Position numbers and translations under genes: made by a program
Notes under the pieces: model-generated
What the model saw: only the letters and a program-made list of their open reading frames with translations
Databases searched by the model: none
Told to the model about the DNA's origin: nothing
In this document: positions 22,307-34,804 of the stretch, piece after piece
Numbering within the stretch: position 1 is the first letter of the stretch
Layout of the letters: the number at the start of each line of letters is the position of its first letter
Assembly: GCA_015178975.1 (NCBI GenBank)
Contig: WHVD01000067.1
Location: forward strand, 372,001 to 436,000
Length of the DNA stretch: 64,000 nt
Reading direction: 5' to 3'
Source of the DNA: Hysterangium stoloniferum
Taxonomy: Eukaryota > Basidiomycota > Agaricomycetes > Hysterangiales > Hysterangiaceae

Positions 22307-24348
22307 GTTGGGCAATTTTTGCTAAGGGAGAACTGGCACTTGCTGTCGGAGTTGGAAAAGCCTTGAGTACGGACGCAATTCCCCAAGACGAATTGTTCTA
22401 TTCACTGTTTATTATCAACATTTGGTAGAAAGACTAATGCTGCGAAACGAGTCCACATGATGCTTCCCATAGTGCGAATGTTCATCCCTCATAGCCCTGT
22501 CTTGTAGATCTGTACGCAGGACGGAATCTCCGAATGTCCCTGCGTCCTTGACTATAAACACTCGGCCAACTTATTTTCCCCCTTTTTACCCAGGCTGCTA
22601 CACGCACCACTTCCACAGTGATATTCAGCGACTGTCAGAAATCTGTTGCCGACTGTTCCCAGTTTTGAATCTCTCACAGGGTATCTGTATTGACGTAATG
22701 TCACAAAGAAAGGTGTTCCCCCTTTGACATGCAGTGTTTTTTTTCCCCTGGAGCACATTTCTGATTATTCTATAAGACTGGTACAGGGGTGCATATAATG
22801 GCTGGTGTTCCTTTCTGGGCATGGAATGGTACAACTGGCGAATACTTTGGGCCTATGTGCTTATGCTGGAAAATGACGTATAGTGGTGAAGGTTGGATCT
22901 GCGTTCTGATATCTCTCAGAAAACTAAGGTGGTCTTGGTTCCCAACGGTGCCTGAAGGTGGACTCTGGGTGAAGTTGATATGGCGCGGAAGTATCTCAGA
23001 TTCTCGGGTGGAAAGCGTGAGCACAAGGGGCACATCAGCATAATCCGAGATAGTCGTCGGAGAATCTGGAGATTAGGGTTCGGAAATCAAACTCATGTCT
23101 CGAAAAGGGCAAGGTCGAAACAGCCAACAGACAGTTAAATTGCCGTGGCAATGTGGTCGTTCGGGATCTGACATTCTCAAGCATTTGTTGATCTTGTCCA
23201 AAAGGTGTAGTGGCAATATACTTGGATTGTCATCACGATGAACATGAAGATAAGCATGTCAGTGTGCGCCAATCCGTAAGGTAAGCTTAATTACGCAAAC
23301 TGACCGAGGGTAGCAATGTCCATGTCATCATCGTAGTAGAAATCCACCCACCCATCATATTATTCATGCCAGATTAAGGTCCATGTCATCCTAAAGCAAT
23401 TCATTGTAGGAATCGACTATTCATGCCAGATTAAATACTTGATTAAATACTTGATGTAAAACTGGCTTGAACCATATGCGACAACAATCGTCTGTTTCGT
23501 TATATACATACTTCTGATTCCAGGCCCCGAAGGCTCCTTTGGACTTGCGGGAGACTTGCGTTATCTGATATAATCAGTCATGCTGATCAACTCTCGATAG
23601 CCGACGGGGACGCACGATATCGGAGTTGGGTCAGCATGATTTCATTCCTGTACTTGATTCGATTCAAGCCAGCGAAAGCCCAGATACCAGACAGACGACC
23701 TTTTCAGGCAGGAAAGCCTGGTCCGAAATTTGTGGTTCCCATATTCATCTCGAAGGTGCCCGGACCTTGGGGAAGAATTGTCATTTTTGACAGTATTTTA
23801 GTTCCGCATCATATGCATATAGTTCGATATATTGTGAATATTTTAGCAAATTTAATACCCTTTTATAGAGCATTCCTTTCTTATGAATATTTGAGTCTTT
23901 CTCCAAAAAATCCTAGAAGCCTTTTTTACGTAAACCTAATGAATTCACGGAACAAATTTGAGGACCCGATTTAAATGCGGAAAGGTCAAAAGCGAGTAAA
24001 TGTTGGCGTTTCGTTCGATCACAGCGAGACTAGGTCCAATTTTTTTTTTTTTGACATTGATCGCCGCCAAGTACTAGGTACTGGGAGCTTTCTGAAGCCA
24101 TGGAGATGTCCCGTATGCCACAATTTTTTCGACTTGGAAAAGCAACCAAAAGTCTACGGTACCCACTTACATAAAGATATATTCTGCAGCAATAAAAGTG
24201 TGCACCAGCGGACTTCTAATTTGCTAGCCGAGACTGCGCGCTCCCAGGGGCTATCTAATCCTAGCCTTGAAATAGCGGTGGAAGTAATGGCGAGTGTCTT
24301 CGAACTAGTCTGCTGCGCCCCAGAACTGGAGCTGATTCTCGATCGCAG
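22307..24348. other. 2-kb intergenic region without a recognised gene
   Basis: No coding sequence with a family signature was found on either strand. Small direct repeats are visible: TTCATGCCAGATTAA near 23365 and 23420, followed by a doubled TTAAATACTTGAT at about 23430-23455. A 12-T run occurs near 24040. A 112-codon frame at 23636 and a 126-codon frame at 23975 have no supporting features; the second one overlaps the Slx9 gene in another frame. Confidence 0.5.
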
Positions 24349-25093
24349 CCTGTAGACCGTCGAAAGCGCACAGCAAGGCATCCGCAGGCCACGCGTCATG
24401 ACAACCGACAGTTCGCAGTGCAGCAAAATGCCGTGACAGGCCACATTGAGATCGGTGGGGCTGGCGAAACCTCCGTGAGCTAATTTGCTGCTATATGCAC
24501 ATTTCATCCGCCAGAATCCCACCACAGGGAAATGCCATTTTAGCGTCGTTATCTGCGTCGGAGCGGGAGGCTCATCCGACGCTCACAAAAAAAGAGAAGC
24601 AGCAGATGCGCCATGACGCGCTCATGCAGCGTGAGCAGATGCTTGGTCCCCCCCGCCCGGCAAATATCTCACTGATTTTGGCTAGGTCTGGGAGGTTCTA
24701 GCTCCCCATACTCAAAATCGACAATGAGACGGATAAAGCGGAAGGACAAGGAGACGCTGTCCACGGATTTGACTGCAGTGGGAGAGGCTATTGCGGCCGT
24801 TGAGGCCCAAGGTGCACCCCAGAATGAGATCCATAAAGGTAGGGAGGCTCGACCTAAACCAGGTCAAATAGGCGAGGGAAAACATACCTCGCTGACAACG
24901 AATCAGCGTAAAGGCACCTTGTGAGTTCAAGTGCGTAATTTGGTAAGTTTCTGCAGAGTCATTTACACCACCAATTTGCTGCAGTAAAGCGGAGAAATTG
25001 CGACATAGGCTGATTATGCAGGACCCCAACTTTTCTTCAAATCCATTTCAAACCATACGGACACACGCACAAAATACACTCCTGAAGCACTAA
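24349..25093 (+). CDS. SLX9: Slx9-family ribosome biogenesis protein (5' end unresolved)
   Basis: Slx9 takes part in 18S rRNA and 40S pre-ribosome maturation and export. Four exons fit in phase: 24349-24474, 24528-24630, 24695-24920 and 24985-25093. They encode RRKRTARHPQ, QFAVQQNAVTGHIEIG, LTKKEKQQMRHDALMQ, SPYSKSTMRRIKRK, KPGQIGEGKHTSLTTNQRKG, and the highly characteristic C-terminus NPFQTIRTHAQNTLLKH. The first exon has no in-frame ATG; family members start only a few residues before the RRKRT block, so the start codon probably sits in a very short upstream exon. The boundary at 24349 is therefore provisional. The linker between the basic block and KPGQIGEGK is short compared with relatives I know of. 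Confidence 0.85.
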
Positions 25094-25313
25094 AATAGTC
25101 TTTACTAAAAACCTATACATGCACGTAATACTATAATTATTCTAACACCATGGAAGGGATAGTGCGCTGATGCAATGTAGGGCGAAATGACGGTGGGTAT
25201 CGATGTCTGGCAGATGGTGGCCAATAATGTGTGATAAATAGCAAGTTGTAAAAAAGTGTGATGATCCAAAACATGAAAAATTATACCGAATCCAGATCCC
25301 GTTATGGGAGATA

Positions 25314-27841
25314 TTATGCGTCGTCCTCGTCGTCGCCTTTTCCAGCACTCCAGACAGTACTCGCGCCACTGCTGTCATGGCTCTTGCCGCTTAGGCTTTG
25401 CGCCCTTCGGCTTCGCCACTGTTCACCAAGGCTCACCCCCCCCACGCCCAGCTCTGTGAATCCCCCACCGCTTCCCTTGGCGATCTCTGCAGTCAATATT
25501 TTTTCTCGGGCGTCGAGAGATGCCAATGACGTCTCTGCTTCGGCCTCTTCTAAAGCCTCGCTTGTGAGATTTGTTGGCACGGCAGTAGTCGGCGAGTCTA
25601 CGTCAGATACAGGCGTCGGAGTCGCTTTAGAGCCGAAGAAAGAGAAACGTTTCGTTGCTGCGGGTTTCGGAGGCATCTCGGTGTTCACTGCCAGGACTGG
25701 CTGGGTGGTGGCTGATTCTGCGGGCTTTTCGATACCCATCAATTTCATTGTGGCATTTAATCGTTCCCGTTCTTTTCTGTCGTCCTCATCTTCCTGACTC
25801 TCTAGTTTGCGAGCACTGGAGAGCGTGGATTCTGCTCCAGGCCGTAGCGTGAGCGGCCGGAGGTTCTTCTCCTTATCCGCGACCGCAGGAGTACCTCCTC
25901 CGAACACAGAAAACGATTTCCAGTCAAACGATAATGATCTGCGATTTCTTTTAGGGTCTGGCGCCGATGAAGATGCAGGCGTGGTGAAAGTCGTCAACTT
26001 CTCAGGTTCGCCCGTAGAAGGGAACTTGAGCATATTGTCTTTGCCACCAGTGCTACTCGATACCTTGGCTGAAGATAATCCACCCAGGAATAAACTTTTC
26101 GGTCTCTCCTTGGGTATTTGGGGGGACTCCTTAGCGCTCCTTGCTAGAACCTCTGTGAAAGCACTGGGGGAGCGAGGTGTGGCTGGCGCTTTTGCTGAGT
26201 CATAATCGACAGAAAGTACATGTTCAAAACCCTCCTGCATGATGATTCTATCAATAATCTTGCTTGCGTATAGAGAAAGCGCCTTGTTGGCGTCCTTGAG
26301 CGACTTGACTTCCTGTCTGAGAACATCAACTTCCTTGCTTGAGCCTTTCCCAGCGTCGTATGCATCGGACAATTTCCGAGATGTTCGAATTTTATCGGGG
26401 AAATTATGCTCAACGCTATTTCCATCCAATATGTCCTTGGTCTCAGCCCGACCAAGTTCTGCAGCAAGATCTAGACCCGGACCGGTGATGGGAAGGTCGG
26501 CAAGGGATTCACCAACGGGAGTACCAGGAACCATTGGAGAGCCGGACAAAGATCCTGGACGAGTGCGGCGTCGACGGGACGAGGGGTTTGCGGATTCTTG
26601 CCCCATCTGCAGTTCGGCTGCCAGTGAATTCGGTAAACCATCGTGCTGGTCCATTTCTAAAGCAAGCTCATCATCTTCCACCACGCGGTCCAATATCGAC
26701 CGTTTGCTAGATCGTATACTTGACCGCTCTCCCTCATCAACCGGAAGATTTCGGTCCTCCTCATAGGTGACCGATTCGGCGCGACTACTAGATTGTTCGT
26801 GCCCGCCCATCTGCCGCAACATATCGACGCCAGTACCGTTTAGAGCTCGCTCCATTAGCAACAAACCGTAACTCTCGTTTTCTTCCTGCAGCTCATTGTT
26901 GACACGCTTTAAATCTGTTAACTCTGTCTGCAGCATTTGGACCATAGTTTGTAGTGATGTATGGCTGGTAGAGAGCGTTGACAACTCTAGCTTCAAAGCG
27001 GTAATTTCCGGGCCATCTGAAACATCTGCATCACGGTCGGTTGTCTCGTCTTTCTCAAGGTGACCAGCCACTGATCTAGTAGGAGACGGCGGGTGAACTT
27101 GGTTGGAAGGTGTGGAGGCAGCAGTGATGGACGGCACGGGGGACGAAGGCCTCTCAGCCATCTCCTGTTGAGCCTTTCTCGCAGCTGTCAGAGACTGAAC
27201 GCGGGATTTAAGGTGTTGCTCATTATCATAGAGTGCTTGACGTTCCGCTTCGAAAGTGGCAGTTTGCTCCGCATACCTGCGCAAAGCCTCCCGTTTGTCC
27301 TTTTCCAGCTCCCGAACCTGAGCACGCAGCTTCTCTGCAATTTCCAAGCGGTTTGCCATGTCTTCTTCCATCCGCGATTGATCAGAATAGAGCTCTGTGA
27401 GACGCGTCTCAGCCGCATGCAGGGCAGATGTCATGGTATCATTCTCCTTCGTCAGTTCTCCTATCTGTGTCTCTTTTCCTTGTAGCCGTAACAAGAGCTT
27501 TGCAAAACATGCGGTTTCAGCACATGGGTTTTCATGGGTGTAGCAGAACCACTCACATCCTCCTTCTCGTCTGTCTCACGTTTGAGACTCGCAACCAACG
27601 CTTCGCGATTGTTCATATGAGGCTCTGCTGCTGGAACTGGACTAGCCCCCGGTGATGAACCCGAAGCACTGGGTGTTCTGGCGCGTCCATTTGCAGAGGG
27701 AATCGCACGAGGCGAGACCGCCGACCGCGCAGTTGCTCCCTTGGAGATTATTGAGGATGTTGGGGTGACTTTCGCTTTGGGCGAGGATGTAGAAGATGCT
27801 GAAGGCCGTCGGGCTGGAGGCCGAGCAGCTGGAGTCGCCAT
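25314..27841 (-). CDS. coiled-coil protein of the fungal 'M protein repeat' type
   Basis: Two exons close in phase (27557-27841 and 25314-27497) and give 822 residues. The N-terminal 95 residues are Ala/Pro/Ser-rich and disordered. A long coiled coil follows (about 95-230, heptads such as LRAQVRELEKDKREALRRYA), and another at about 265-310. A conserved block near residue 500 (EVKSLKDANKALSLYASKII, then DRIIMQEGFEHVL) resembles a motif in large fungal coiled-coil proteins annotated only as M protein repeat proteins. The C-terminal half is low complexity with short conserved patches (RSLSFDWKSFSVFG, KRFSFFGSKA) and ends in acidic residues. The biochemical role is not known. An in-frame ATG 13 codons upstream (27880) is possible. 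It diverges from the Rad51-paralogue gene across 343 bp. Confidence 0.7.
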
Positions 27842-28184
27842 CAAGGTGAGGGTATTGGAGAGGTGTAAGGAAGCGATCAATTACTACGTTACTGGTTGTC
27901 ACATCATGTTTGATGCAATGATTAATTAGTGCTACCTCCTCGTAATATTTAGCCACTATACAGTATAAAGTACGTCGGACTAGTTCCATTCTGAACGGGG
28001 GAGGCCGTAGCATTATAATAACCCCCACTAAGGTAAAATGACAAAGGTAACAATTTCCACGTCCTTACGATTATCTAGAAACTAGGAAAGAGCTTGACCC
28101 TCTGAATACTTTTCTGGATCGATTCTTCAAAACTTCTCATTTCCAAACTACCTCAATTCTAGGAAATAATTCAATTCGCCCAGT

Positions 28185-29459
28185 ATGGCTGACATGTCAA
28201 CCCCTACAGCGATCGGAATGCTTACGGATATAGCCTCGGAAACAGCGCAGCAGGTTAGTATTATATCCACTCATAGCCTTTTAGATTCTATTCTGAAACT
28301 TTACCATAGCTACTTAATAATATCCGCTACACCAGTACGATATTCCATGTAACAGGTTATCTCATATCTCAAGTAAACCCTCCTAGATGACCCCCCCGGG
28401 TCTACTATGTTGCCAGAATTAGATAAACATATTTTGAAAAATCTCCCTTGGACCACTCCAAAAGGGAAATCTCTTAATAGAGGGGATGTGATTGAAATAC
28501 AGGGACCAGCTGCTTCTGGAAAATCCCATTTTCTGTACCATCTTGCAGCATGTTGCATATTACCGACAGAAGCACTTGTCGTATCGCTCGATACTAACTC
28601 TGAACACACGGTCCTTATCGAAGGGTGGAATAGATCTGTCGTCGTATTTGATTGTGATGGCCGCTGGGACATGCAACGTCTCTATCAAATTTTGACGACG
28701 CGGCTGAAGGCGGCGTTTTCCAAAACTCACTTGCCCCCTCTTCCTCATAAACCGGGCACTACTGTTCACTTTCTTGTTCTCGCATCGTTGTCTCGGTTGC
28801 ACGTCTTTCGCCCCACATCATCCTTTCAGCTTGCCGCCACCCTACTTCACCTCCCCAAATATCATAGAGAGCAGATGCCCAAGGAAGAAATTCGACTCCT
28901 TTTCGTAGATTCGATCAGCTCGTTCTATTGGGCAGATAGATGGCGGGCTGAGCCTTCAGCCTCCAACAAGTCGCACAGATCTAATCCGTTAATACATGTG
29001 CTTCGAGCGCTACAGATGTTTAGAATATCGCACGGACCTGCTATTATACTCACGAACTGGGGAATTAACTCTTCGACCGTCGATGGGACAGCTACCGGGA
29101 CGTCGCGTTCGCCGTTTTTTAAGCAGCATCTCGCGGCACCTTATCCTGCTCCCCTCGACGACCCCCCCAGACAGAACTTTTCCGGGCCGCCAAATATTCT
29201 ACCTCTTGCCTTCCACATCACCCTACCGTTTCCCTTTGTTAGTCAACTGCAATTGGACCTTGGTCACTCGGGCGATTCAGTAGATCAGGGGTTGGACCAA
29301 GCGTTGCACGATCACCAGAGAAGAGAAGAAGTGAATAGAGGGGAGGTAGTAGGATACGTGCGAATACCTCGCACAGACCGTGCAGAAGATCTTCCTTCGC
29401 GGAATACAAGCGGCAGATTCACGTTCCGAATTCTAGAGCGGGACGTCTCTGTGACGTGA
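28185..29459 (+). CDS. RecA/Rad51-family ATPase, XRCC2-like Rad51 paralogue
   Basis: The main exon (28387-29459) encodes a RecA-type core. It has GDVIEIQGPAASGKSHFLYH with an intact Walker A (GPAASGKS), an Asp-containing strand (VVVFDCDGRWDMQRLYQI), and a Walker B-like strand (IRLLFVDSISSFYW). The SLDTNSEHTVLIEGW and LYHLAACCILPTEAL patterns fit the XRCC2 branch of Rad51 paralogues, which act in homologous recombination repair. Joining an upstream exon 28185-28257 (ATG at 28185) through a GTATTA donor restores phase and gives 381 residues. Otherwise translation would start at 28407. The Walker A sequence is complete, so ATP binding is expected. The C-terminus carries a Pro-rich insertion before a final strand-rich segment. 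Confidence 0.75.
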
Positions 29460-29879
29460 ACAGTGGGATTTTTCTGTCTTTCGGATGATAATATTGTTCG
29501 TCTGCCCAGCAGACAAGAAAAGAGGGTCTGTATACTTAGCGAGAAATGATTCGGGGCGTGTCCTGCCACTTCTGTTAAATGGTCAAGTTCTGTGAAATGC
29601 TTCAATTAATACGAGCAGCAATCTAAATTACAAGAGACGTGTTTTCTCGTGTAATAGCAGTGATATTTACCCACCTGCTTCAATTGAGTAAATCACCCAA
29701 GCCAACACACGAGAGCCAATTATTCGGCTTCGCCAAATTTCTACAGGACCACCGAGTGACACTATTATTTGGAACTACCTCGCTCGTTGACTCTATGGAT
29801 TGTCTTGAATGATGTCCAAATATCATCGCCTGAGAAAAGTCGAGTGCTATTAGAGTAAACTGCAAGCCTGGGGAGCAAG

Positions 29880-30166
29880 TTGAATGACTCTCTATGTAGG
29901 GCAGAGAATGCGACTTAGATAGAGCGGTGTAGAGATAAACCGATGCTATAACTAGGCTTCCAGTTGAGGTTTCTACTCCTCAACTGGGGCTAACTATATA
30001 CTATATTACATGGTTAGTGCATGGGTCTGTGCTCACAAGGAACTCGGAACTCCGTCACTAAACTAATAATACTATCACGGAAGTCCATGAACCGGCGATA
30101 ACCTAAGCAGTCACAATACAAGGTATGAGGTCATACTAATAGATGATACCTCATATTCCAACAAGT
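29880..30166 (-). mobile_element. probable solo LTR of a Ty1/copia-type retrotransposon
   Basis: Read on the minus strand, the segment begins TGTTGGAATATGAGGTATCA at 30166. It continues through AT-rich sequence with a TATATAG-like promoter element and a perfect 10-bp hairpin. TGTTGG starts are usual for copia LTRs of mushrooms. No gag-pol coding region, primer-binding site or polypurine tract was found next to it, so it looks like a solo or truncated LTR. The left limit is uncertain and no target-site duplication could be identified. Confidence 0.45.
29960..29987. repeat. perfect 10-bp inverted repeat (hairpin) inside the LTR-like segment
   Basis: CCAGTTGAGG (29960-29969) and its exact complement CCTCAACTGG (29978-29987) are separated by an 8-nt loop. 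A weaker 7-bp pair (TATGAGG/CCTCATA) sits at about 30124-30156. Confidence 0.8.
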
Positions 30167-31236
30167 GCATCCTGAATTGACTCTCGGCGTTGCGTTGGAC
30201 GCCTTGGCCTTGAACACGGACCTGTACCGGGTACCTTCATGGGCGCTTTTTCCAATTATCCTCCAGGCTCACGAGTCAGATGACCCTATCCGGGTACCAA
30301 CAGTTAAGTACTTATCATGCTTTGGGGACGCCGCCACGAAACGACCATTTGGTCTACCCGGGACGCTTCAACAAGCATTGAGGTAGCGGTGCCGTCGAGA
30401 CTTGTCAGACTATACTGATCTCACTCAGTAGCAGTATTTTGTGTTGTGTTGTGCCTGCCTGGCGTACTCGTACTCATTCATTAGGCTGAAAATCACGTAC
30501 TGCATTCAACACATCGGTCTTAGACCGACTTCCCGAATGTTTTCAAAGTGTCTTTCTCAACCACATATCCCATGTCCCCATGTCATGTCCCTGTATTCAG
30601 GGTCTGTTTGATGTGGACGTCCCTCAAGTTAATGTTTATAAAAGATGCTTGGTATGTTCTTTCCATCTACAGGTTTGTAATTTATTTCTAGCAGGGCCAT
30701 ATCGAAGGAAAACAATTCCAAGCAAAATGAATAAAAAGATATTTAGCATGCTGTGTGCACGGCTATCTCAAGTTCCACTCACTCTTTAAAGTCCTGAGAA
30801 CCATATATGTTAAGGCCCTTGTACGTCGAGCGTATTACTTCTCGGGATATGGGCATCGGACTATTATCGGAAAATCTGCTGTACATAAGTTGGAGGGCAA
30901 CCATCGCTAGGTAATTAATTGTAATGTTATATATCTGAATAGCTAGCCCGTTTTCGTTATGTTTAAAGTCGTGCTTGTTTAATTCCATAAATTAGCTTGA
31001 TGAAAGCAGTAGCCAAACTGTTTTAATTTGGCATTAGCAAAACCACAGAAATTAGATTATCGGTCTGTGAAGGCGGTGTGAAATAATATTTAGCTTACCG
31101 GGATCAATCACAGACTAATTCCTGATCATGCTCTGCGGAGGCACGTGACGATCTATTGAATACTCATAATCATTGTTTCCTTTAATCCCTTCTCCTCTTC
31201 TCGATTACCTCAGTCAAGTTCCCGCAATCTCATTTA
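30167..31236. other. intergenic region upstream of the membrane-protein gene
   Basis: No gene was recognised. A CACGTGA element occurs at about 31142-31148, roughly 90 bp before the next start codon. The remaining sequence is AT-rich. Confidence 0.45.
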
Positions 31237-32801
31237 ATGTCAACAATGTCTCCAGACCCTCCTCAACATCCTCCGTCGGGCTCAACTTTCAAAACTGTTG
31301 TCACCGCGCCTCGTAAGTTAAGAGATATCTATAGTATTATTGGTTCATATATAATGCCATTCTCATGGCTGTAGCGTGGGCCGAAGACGAGCCGGAATCA
31401 CCTGCGTTCGAAGATTTTCAAGCTGGCGCAGAGCGCTCTCCTCGTCCTTCTGGCGTATCGACCATTCCATTGCCGTCCATCTCATCTGCCAGACCATCAA
31501 CGTCAGCAGAAACGCTCGGAGCTCATCACCGATGGAATTTTGCCTTTATACAACCTCACTTCAAGTTGAAGCGGCATCGGAGCTTCGATTCTGCATCTAG
31601 CGGCGGTGAGGCAGAATACATGCAGAGCAAGACATCGCAGCCAAATCCATCCCGAATTTCGCGGCCAAGGTGGGGCAATAGTCGCAAACGTACTTCCCCC
31701 ACCTCCCCCCACGGTGCGCCGTCTTCGGATCTGCCCCCATCAGGAGGCAGCCAAAGATCTCTGCGTCTCCAACTCCCCCTTCCTCAGCCTAAAGCCCCCT
31801 TTACCCTTTCGTATACAAAGACACCAGGATGGAATACCCCTTGGACGCCACGCATTCCTGGTGATTCGCCGTTGAACCCAGCGCCATCGGGTGTGGACAT
31901 GGAAATAGGACTACCCACTGAAACCGGGAAAGAAACCACATCTCCCGAGGGAGGACACTTGAGTCCTTGGGGTAAGAAAAAGCGAAAATTGCGCAGTTAT
32001 ATTTTGCATAATAATTATGTTCCTTTGGTATTTTCCCCTCTGTGTATTTTCGACTGGAATTTCAAATGACATATTTCAGGTTTCACGTGTTGTAAATATA
32101 ACTTTCACGACCGTAGCTTTGGCTTTTGCCGTTCGAATACGTGTTGTCGAATCAAGCAGTCATCTTCGAGGGGCAGTAGGCAGTTCCCCGTGAGCATCGT
32201 GCCTTGTGACAAATTATATTGTAATATCATATCTCGGCAGATTTCTAGCAGTAATATTCGCCCCCGCCACCTTGGTACACGTTATGGTTGCTATTTATGT
32301 ATGCCCAATCACTGGTTTTTCTCCTCTTTCGATATGATACTGATTTACATAGCTTGAATATTTTGGACGCCCTCTTGGTTTATGGCGCACTTCAGCCAAG
32401 TTGGCTCACACACTTCTGGAGGTTCTATTTATCTGCATCTGGTCTGCTGAGCTGGCGCTCTGTTTCGACAATTACACGACTTCAATGTTACACTGTACTC
32501 CGCCTTCGGCCGTGTCATGGTACTCAGAATTGCCCCCAGTTCCATATCTATTTGGCCAGAACCGTACGTGCATTTGCATTCATGCTGTTGCCATGAGAGC
32601 GACTTACCTTTGCGTTTGATGTGTCTATCAGCTTCACCCGAAACGACGCAAATTGCAGACCGCATATGCGACTATCAGCGCAACTTGATAGGAGTTGTGA
32701 TGGTTGCATTAGTTTTCTATATCACCAACTTGATCATCTCTCTTTTCCGGATATTTGAAAAGGTCAAAGTGCGTCAGGGATGGGGGCATGCTTATGGATA
32801 A
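31237..32801 (+). CDS. hypothetical multi-pass membrane protein (MARVEL-like arrangement)
   Basis: Six exons close in phase (31237-31312, 31375-31971, 32117-32189, 32241-32298, 32401-32563, 32632-32801) and give 378 residues. The first about 225 residues are hydrophilic, Ser/Pro-rich and presumably cytosolic. The C-terminal 150 residues hold hydrophobic segments: [19 protein letters not shown] running into [20 protein letters not shown], and [21 protein letters not shown] region with several Cys and Pro residues lies between them and could be an extracellular loop. The pattern recalls small four-pass MARVEL-type fungal proteins, but no diagnostic motif is visible. It may be a plasma-membrane or vesicle protein. 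Confidence 0.6.
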
Positions 32802-33048
32802 ATTTATTATGATTTCCCGGTGCACGATCTTTCAAAGGTTAATTTATTTTGGCATCTGTTCTCGGCCTGTAACATTTATTCCGCCACGAAGTAGACATCT
32901 ATTATATACGTAGCCACTGCGAGTGCGTAGGCACGATCATCAGCAGTGGCATAATTATTATTAACAACTTACCAATTTTGGAGGTCGGATGAACGGCTTT
33001 GCATGTATGTAAAAGGAAATAATATTAACCACCGCTAAGTTTTGATCG

Positions 33049-34627
33049 CTACTTACTACGCTCGCCTGATTCAACATCTGTGAAATTGGTACTATTCAAA
33101 ACCTTAATCAACTGGGAGTCGGCTTCACCAGGCTGCAGTTCGACGCCGTTAAAGAAATCATTATCTACGATGAAATGAATGGCTTGGGAAAGATTAGACA
33201 CCGTGTGTCTGATTTCGGGAAGTAAAAGCTGCAATGCAAAGTTAGGGGTAAAGTTTATACAAAAACTACATTCAGCTCACATTTCGGAGAAGCGACGATC
33301 TGGTCGCGAAGGGATTGCGCGGCTGTGCTCTTGCCTGGGGTGGCTTACGCACTCCCGGCCGAGGAAGACTTGTCAGATTCTAAAAGGGACAAAGGTTAAC
33401 TAAATAATGGCCGTGATTGATAAGTATAAGATTAAAGACTTGCCTGGCCTGGAGGCACTGCAGGACGATCACGCTCGCGATCTTCGTCTAGCGGAGGGTT
33501 TTCGGCAATGAAGGGAGGGAAATTAGGCTCGGTGGCTTTGGATGTGACGGCGTCTTTTACTGGATCCATGTCCGAATTAGAGTCCGAATCCTCAGACACA
33601 GGATCAATTACGGCAGCCGACGGTACGGTGTTGAGATCCTGGGGTGTTTCGGTCGATTGATGAGATCCAGACGTCGCCCCCCGACCCCGACCCCGACCAC
33701 GGCCTGCCCATCCAGAGTCAGGCCGCGCTCGCTCCGGGTAAACCCGACCACGTCCCCGCCAACCGCGGGCCCCGCTTTGATTATCACATCGGCGGATCTC
33801 GCCCTCCATCCTATGCCGCTTATGCCCCTTCGCTGTGAGCTCGCTTGGATCGATTTCCCCTCTCTCCATGGCCTCCCGTGCCTTGCGTTTTTTGTCTTCG
33901 ACATTGTGTTTTGAAGGCCATCGTCTCCGTCGTTCCGCGATCCATGCTTCAATGGCCTCAGGAGTGTTCAACAGGAGGCCAGTGCCAGGTATAGGGACAG
34001 GTTTTCTGTCAGAAATGTCACTACTATGGCAAAATGAAGGAAGCATCGATAGACGACCGACCCTTTGAGTGAAGGGTCTGCGTCCCAATCATCACGGGGT
34101 TTCCTCCATCCAGGAGGATATATCAGATGACGATCCATCTTATGTATCTCAACGGTTTTGTGTGCGCCGCTAAATAAGCAACCGTCATGCCCGCATCTGA
34201 TATTTCCTGGGGCGGGTGCGGTAGAATTTAGTGACGAGTGCGAGGGCCGTAGTGATGAGCTATTGTCATTGGGAGGTCGCCCTCCGCGCCGCGAAGGGGC
34301 TTGCGGCCGGATGGTAGACGAACTTGCGCTGCTTTCGTTTGGGTTGTAAGTTGACGAAATGCTATATCCATCGGCAGTGGTCATCGGACGCTGCAGCTGT
34401 GCAAAATAGGCATGATAGTTTGGATTCGTATATGATTGATGGCCCGATTGCTGGCCATATGGGTTTGCTAAAGACGAGGTCAGGGCCTGTGCCGCTAATG
34501 CGCCTATGTTGTGTCTTTGGTGCTGAGAGGATGCATTCTGCGCTGTGTTATTAGAATGATTATTATTGATAGTATTGGGATTAAGTGGCAGCGAAGCACG
34601 ACCAGGTAGTCCTCGTTGGGGTTGCAT
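33049..34627 (-). CDS. NUFIP1-like box C/D snoRNP assembly factor
   Basis: The N-terminal 150 residues are Asn/Gln/Ser-rich. A C2H2-like zinc finger follows (RCGHDGCLFSGAHKTVEIHKMDRHLIYPPGW). After an intron comes the conserved NUFIP1 core TGLLLNTPEAIEAWIAERRRRWPS, followed by KKRKAREAMERGEI. NUFIP1 (related to yeast Rsa1) bridges snoRNP proteins during C/D snoRNP assembly with the R2TP chaperone. A glycine/arginine segment (RGWRGRGR ... GRGRGRGRG) suggests RNA binding. The C-terminal exons encode LLLPEIRHTVSNLSQAIHF, then VDNDFFNGVELQPGE. Start chosen at 34627 (MQPQRGLPG); upstream in-frame ATGs exist. A 177-bp gap separates it from the divergent MEMO1 gene. Confidence 0.82.
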
Positions 34628-34804
34628 ATAAAGAGTACCTACAAGTCCATTATGACGCAGTGCGTGCTGTTTATTTACATAAATTTGTACTCCGACAAGA
34701 GGTGACATGTCACAATTCCCGCCGTCATTGCTCTCGACATCTAAACAGATATCTAACCATGAATTGCAGGTCAGTTGTTGTTCGATGTCTGTTTTCATAT
34801 TCTA

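Noticed and set aside
23636..23974. 112-codon frame with hydrophobic stretches
   Set aside because: AT-rich intergenic DNA readily gives such frames; no motif or splice context supports it.
23975..24355. 126-codon frame with CPVC and HLHKDIFC motifs
   Set aside because: It looks briefly like a zinc-binding protein, but it overlaps the first Slx9 exon in another frame, has no second half of a finger and contains a poly-Phe run coded by a T tract.
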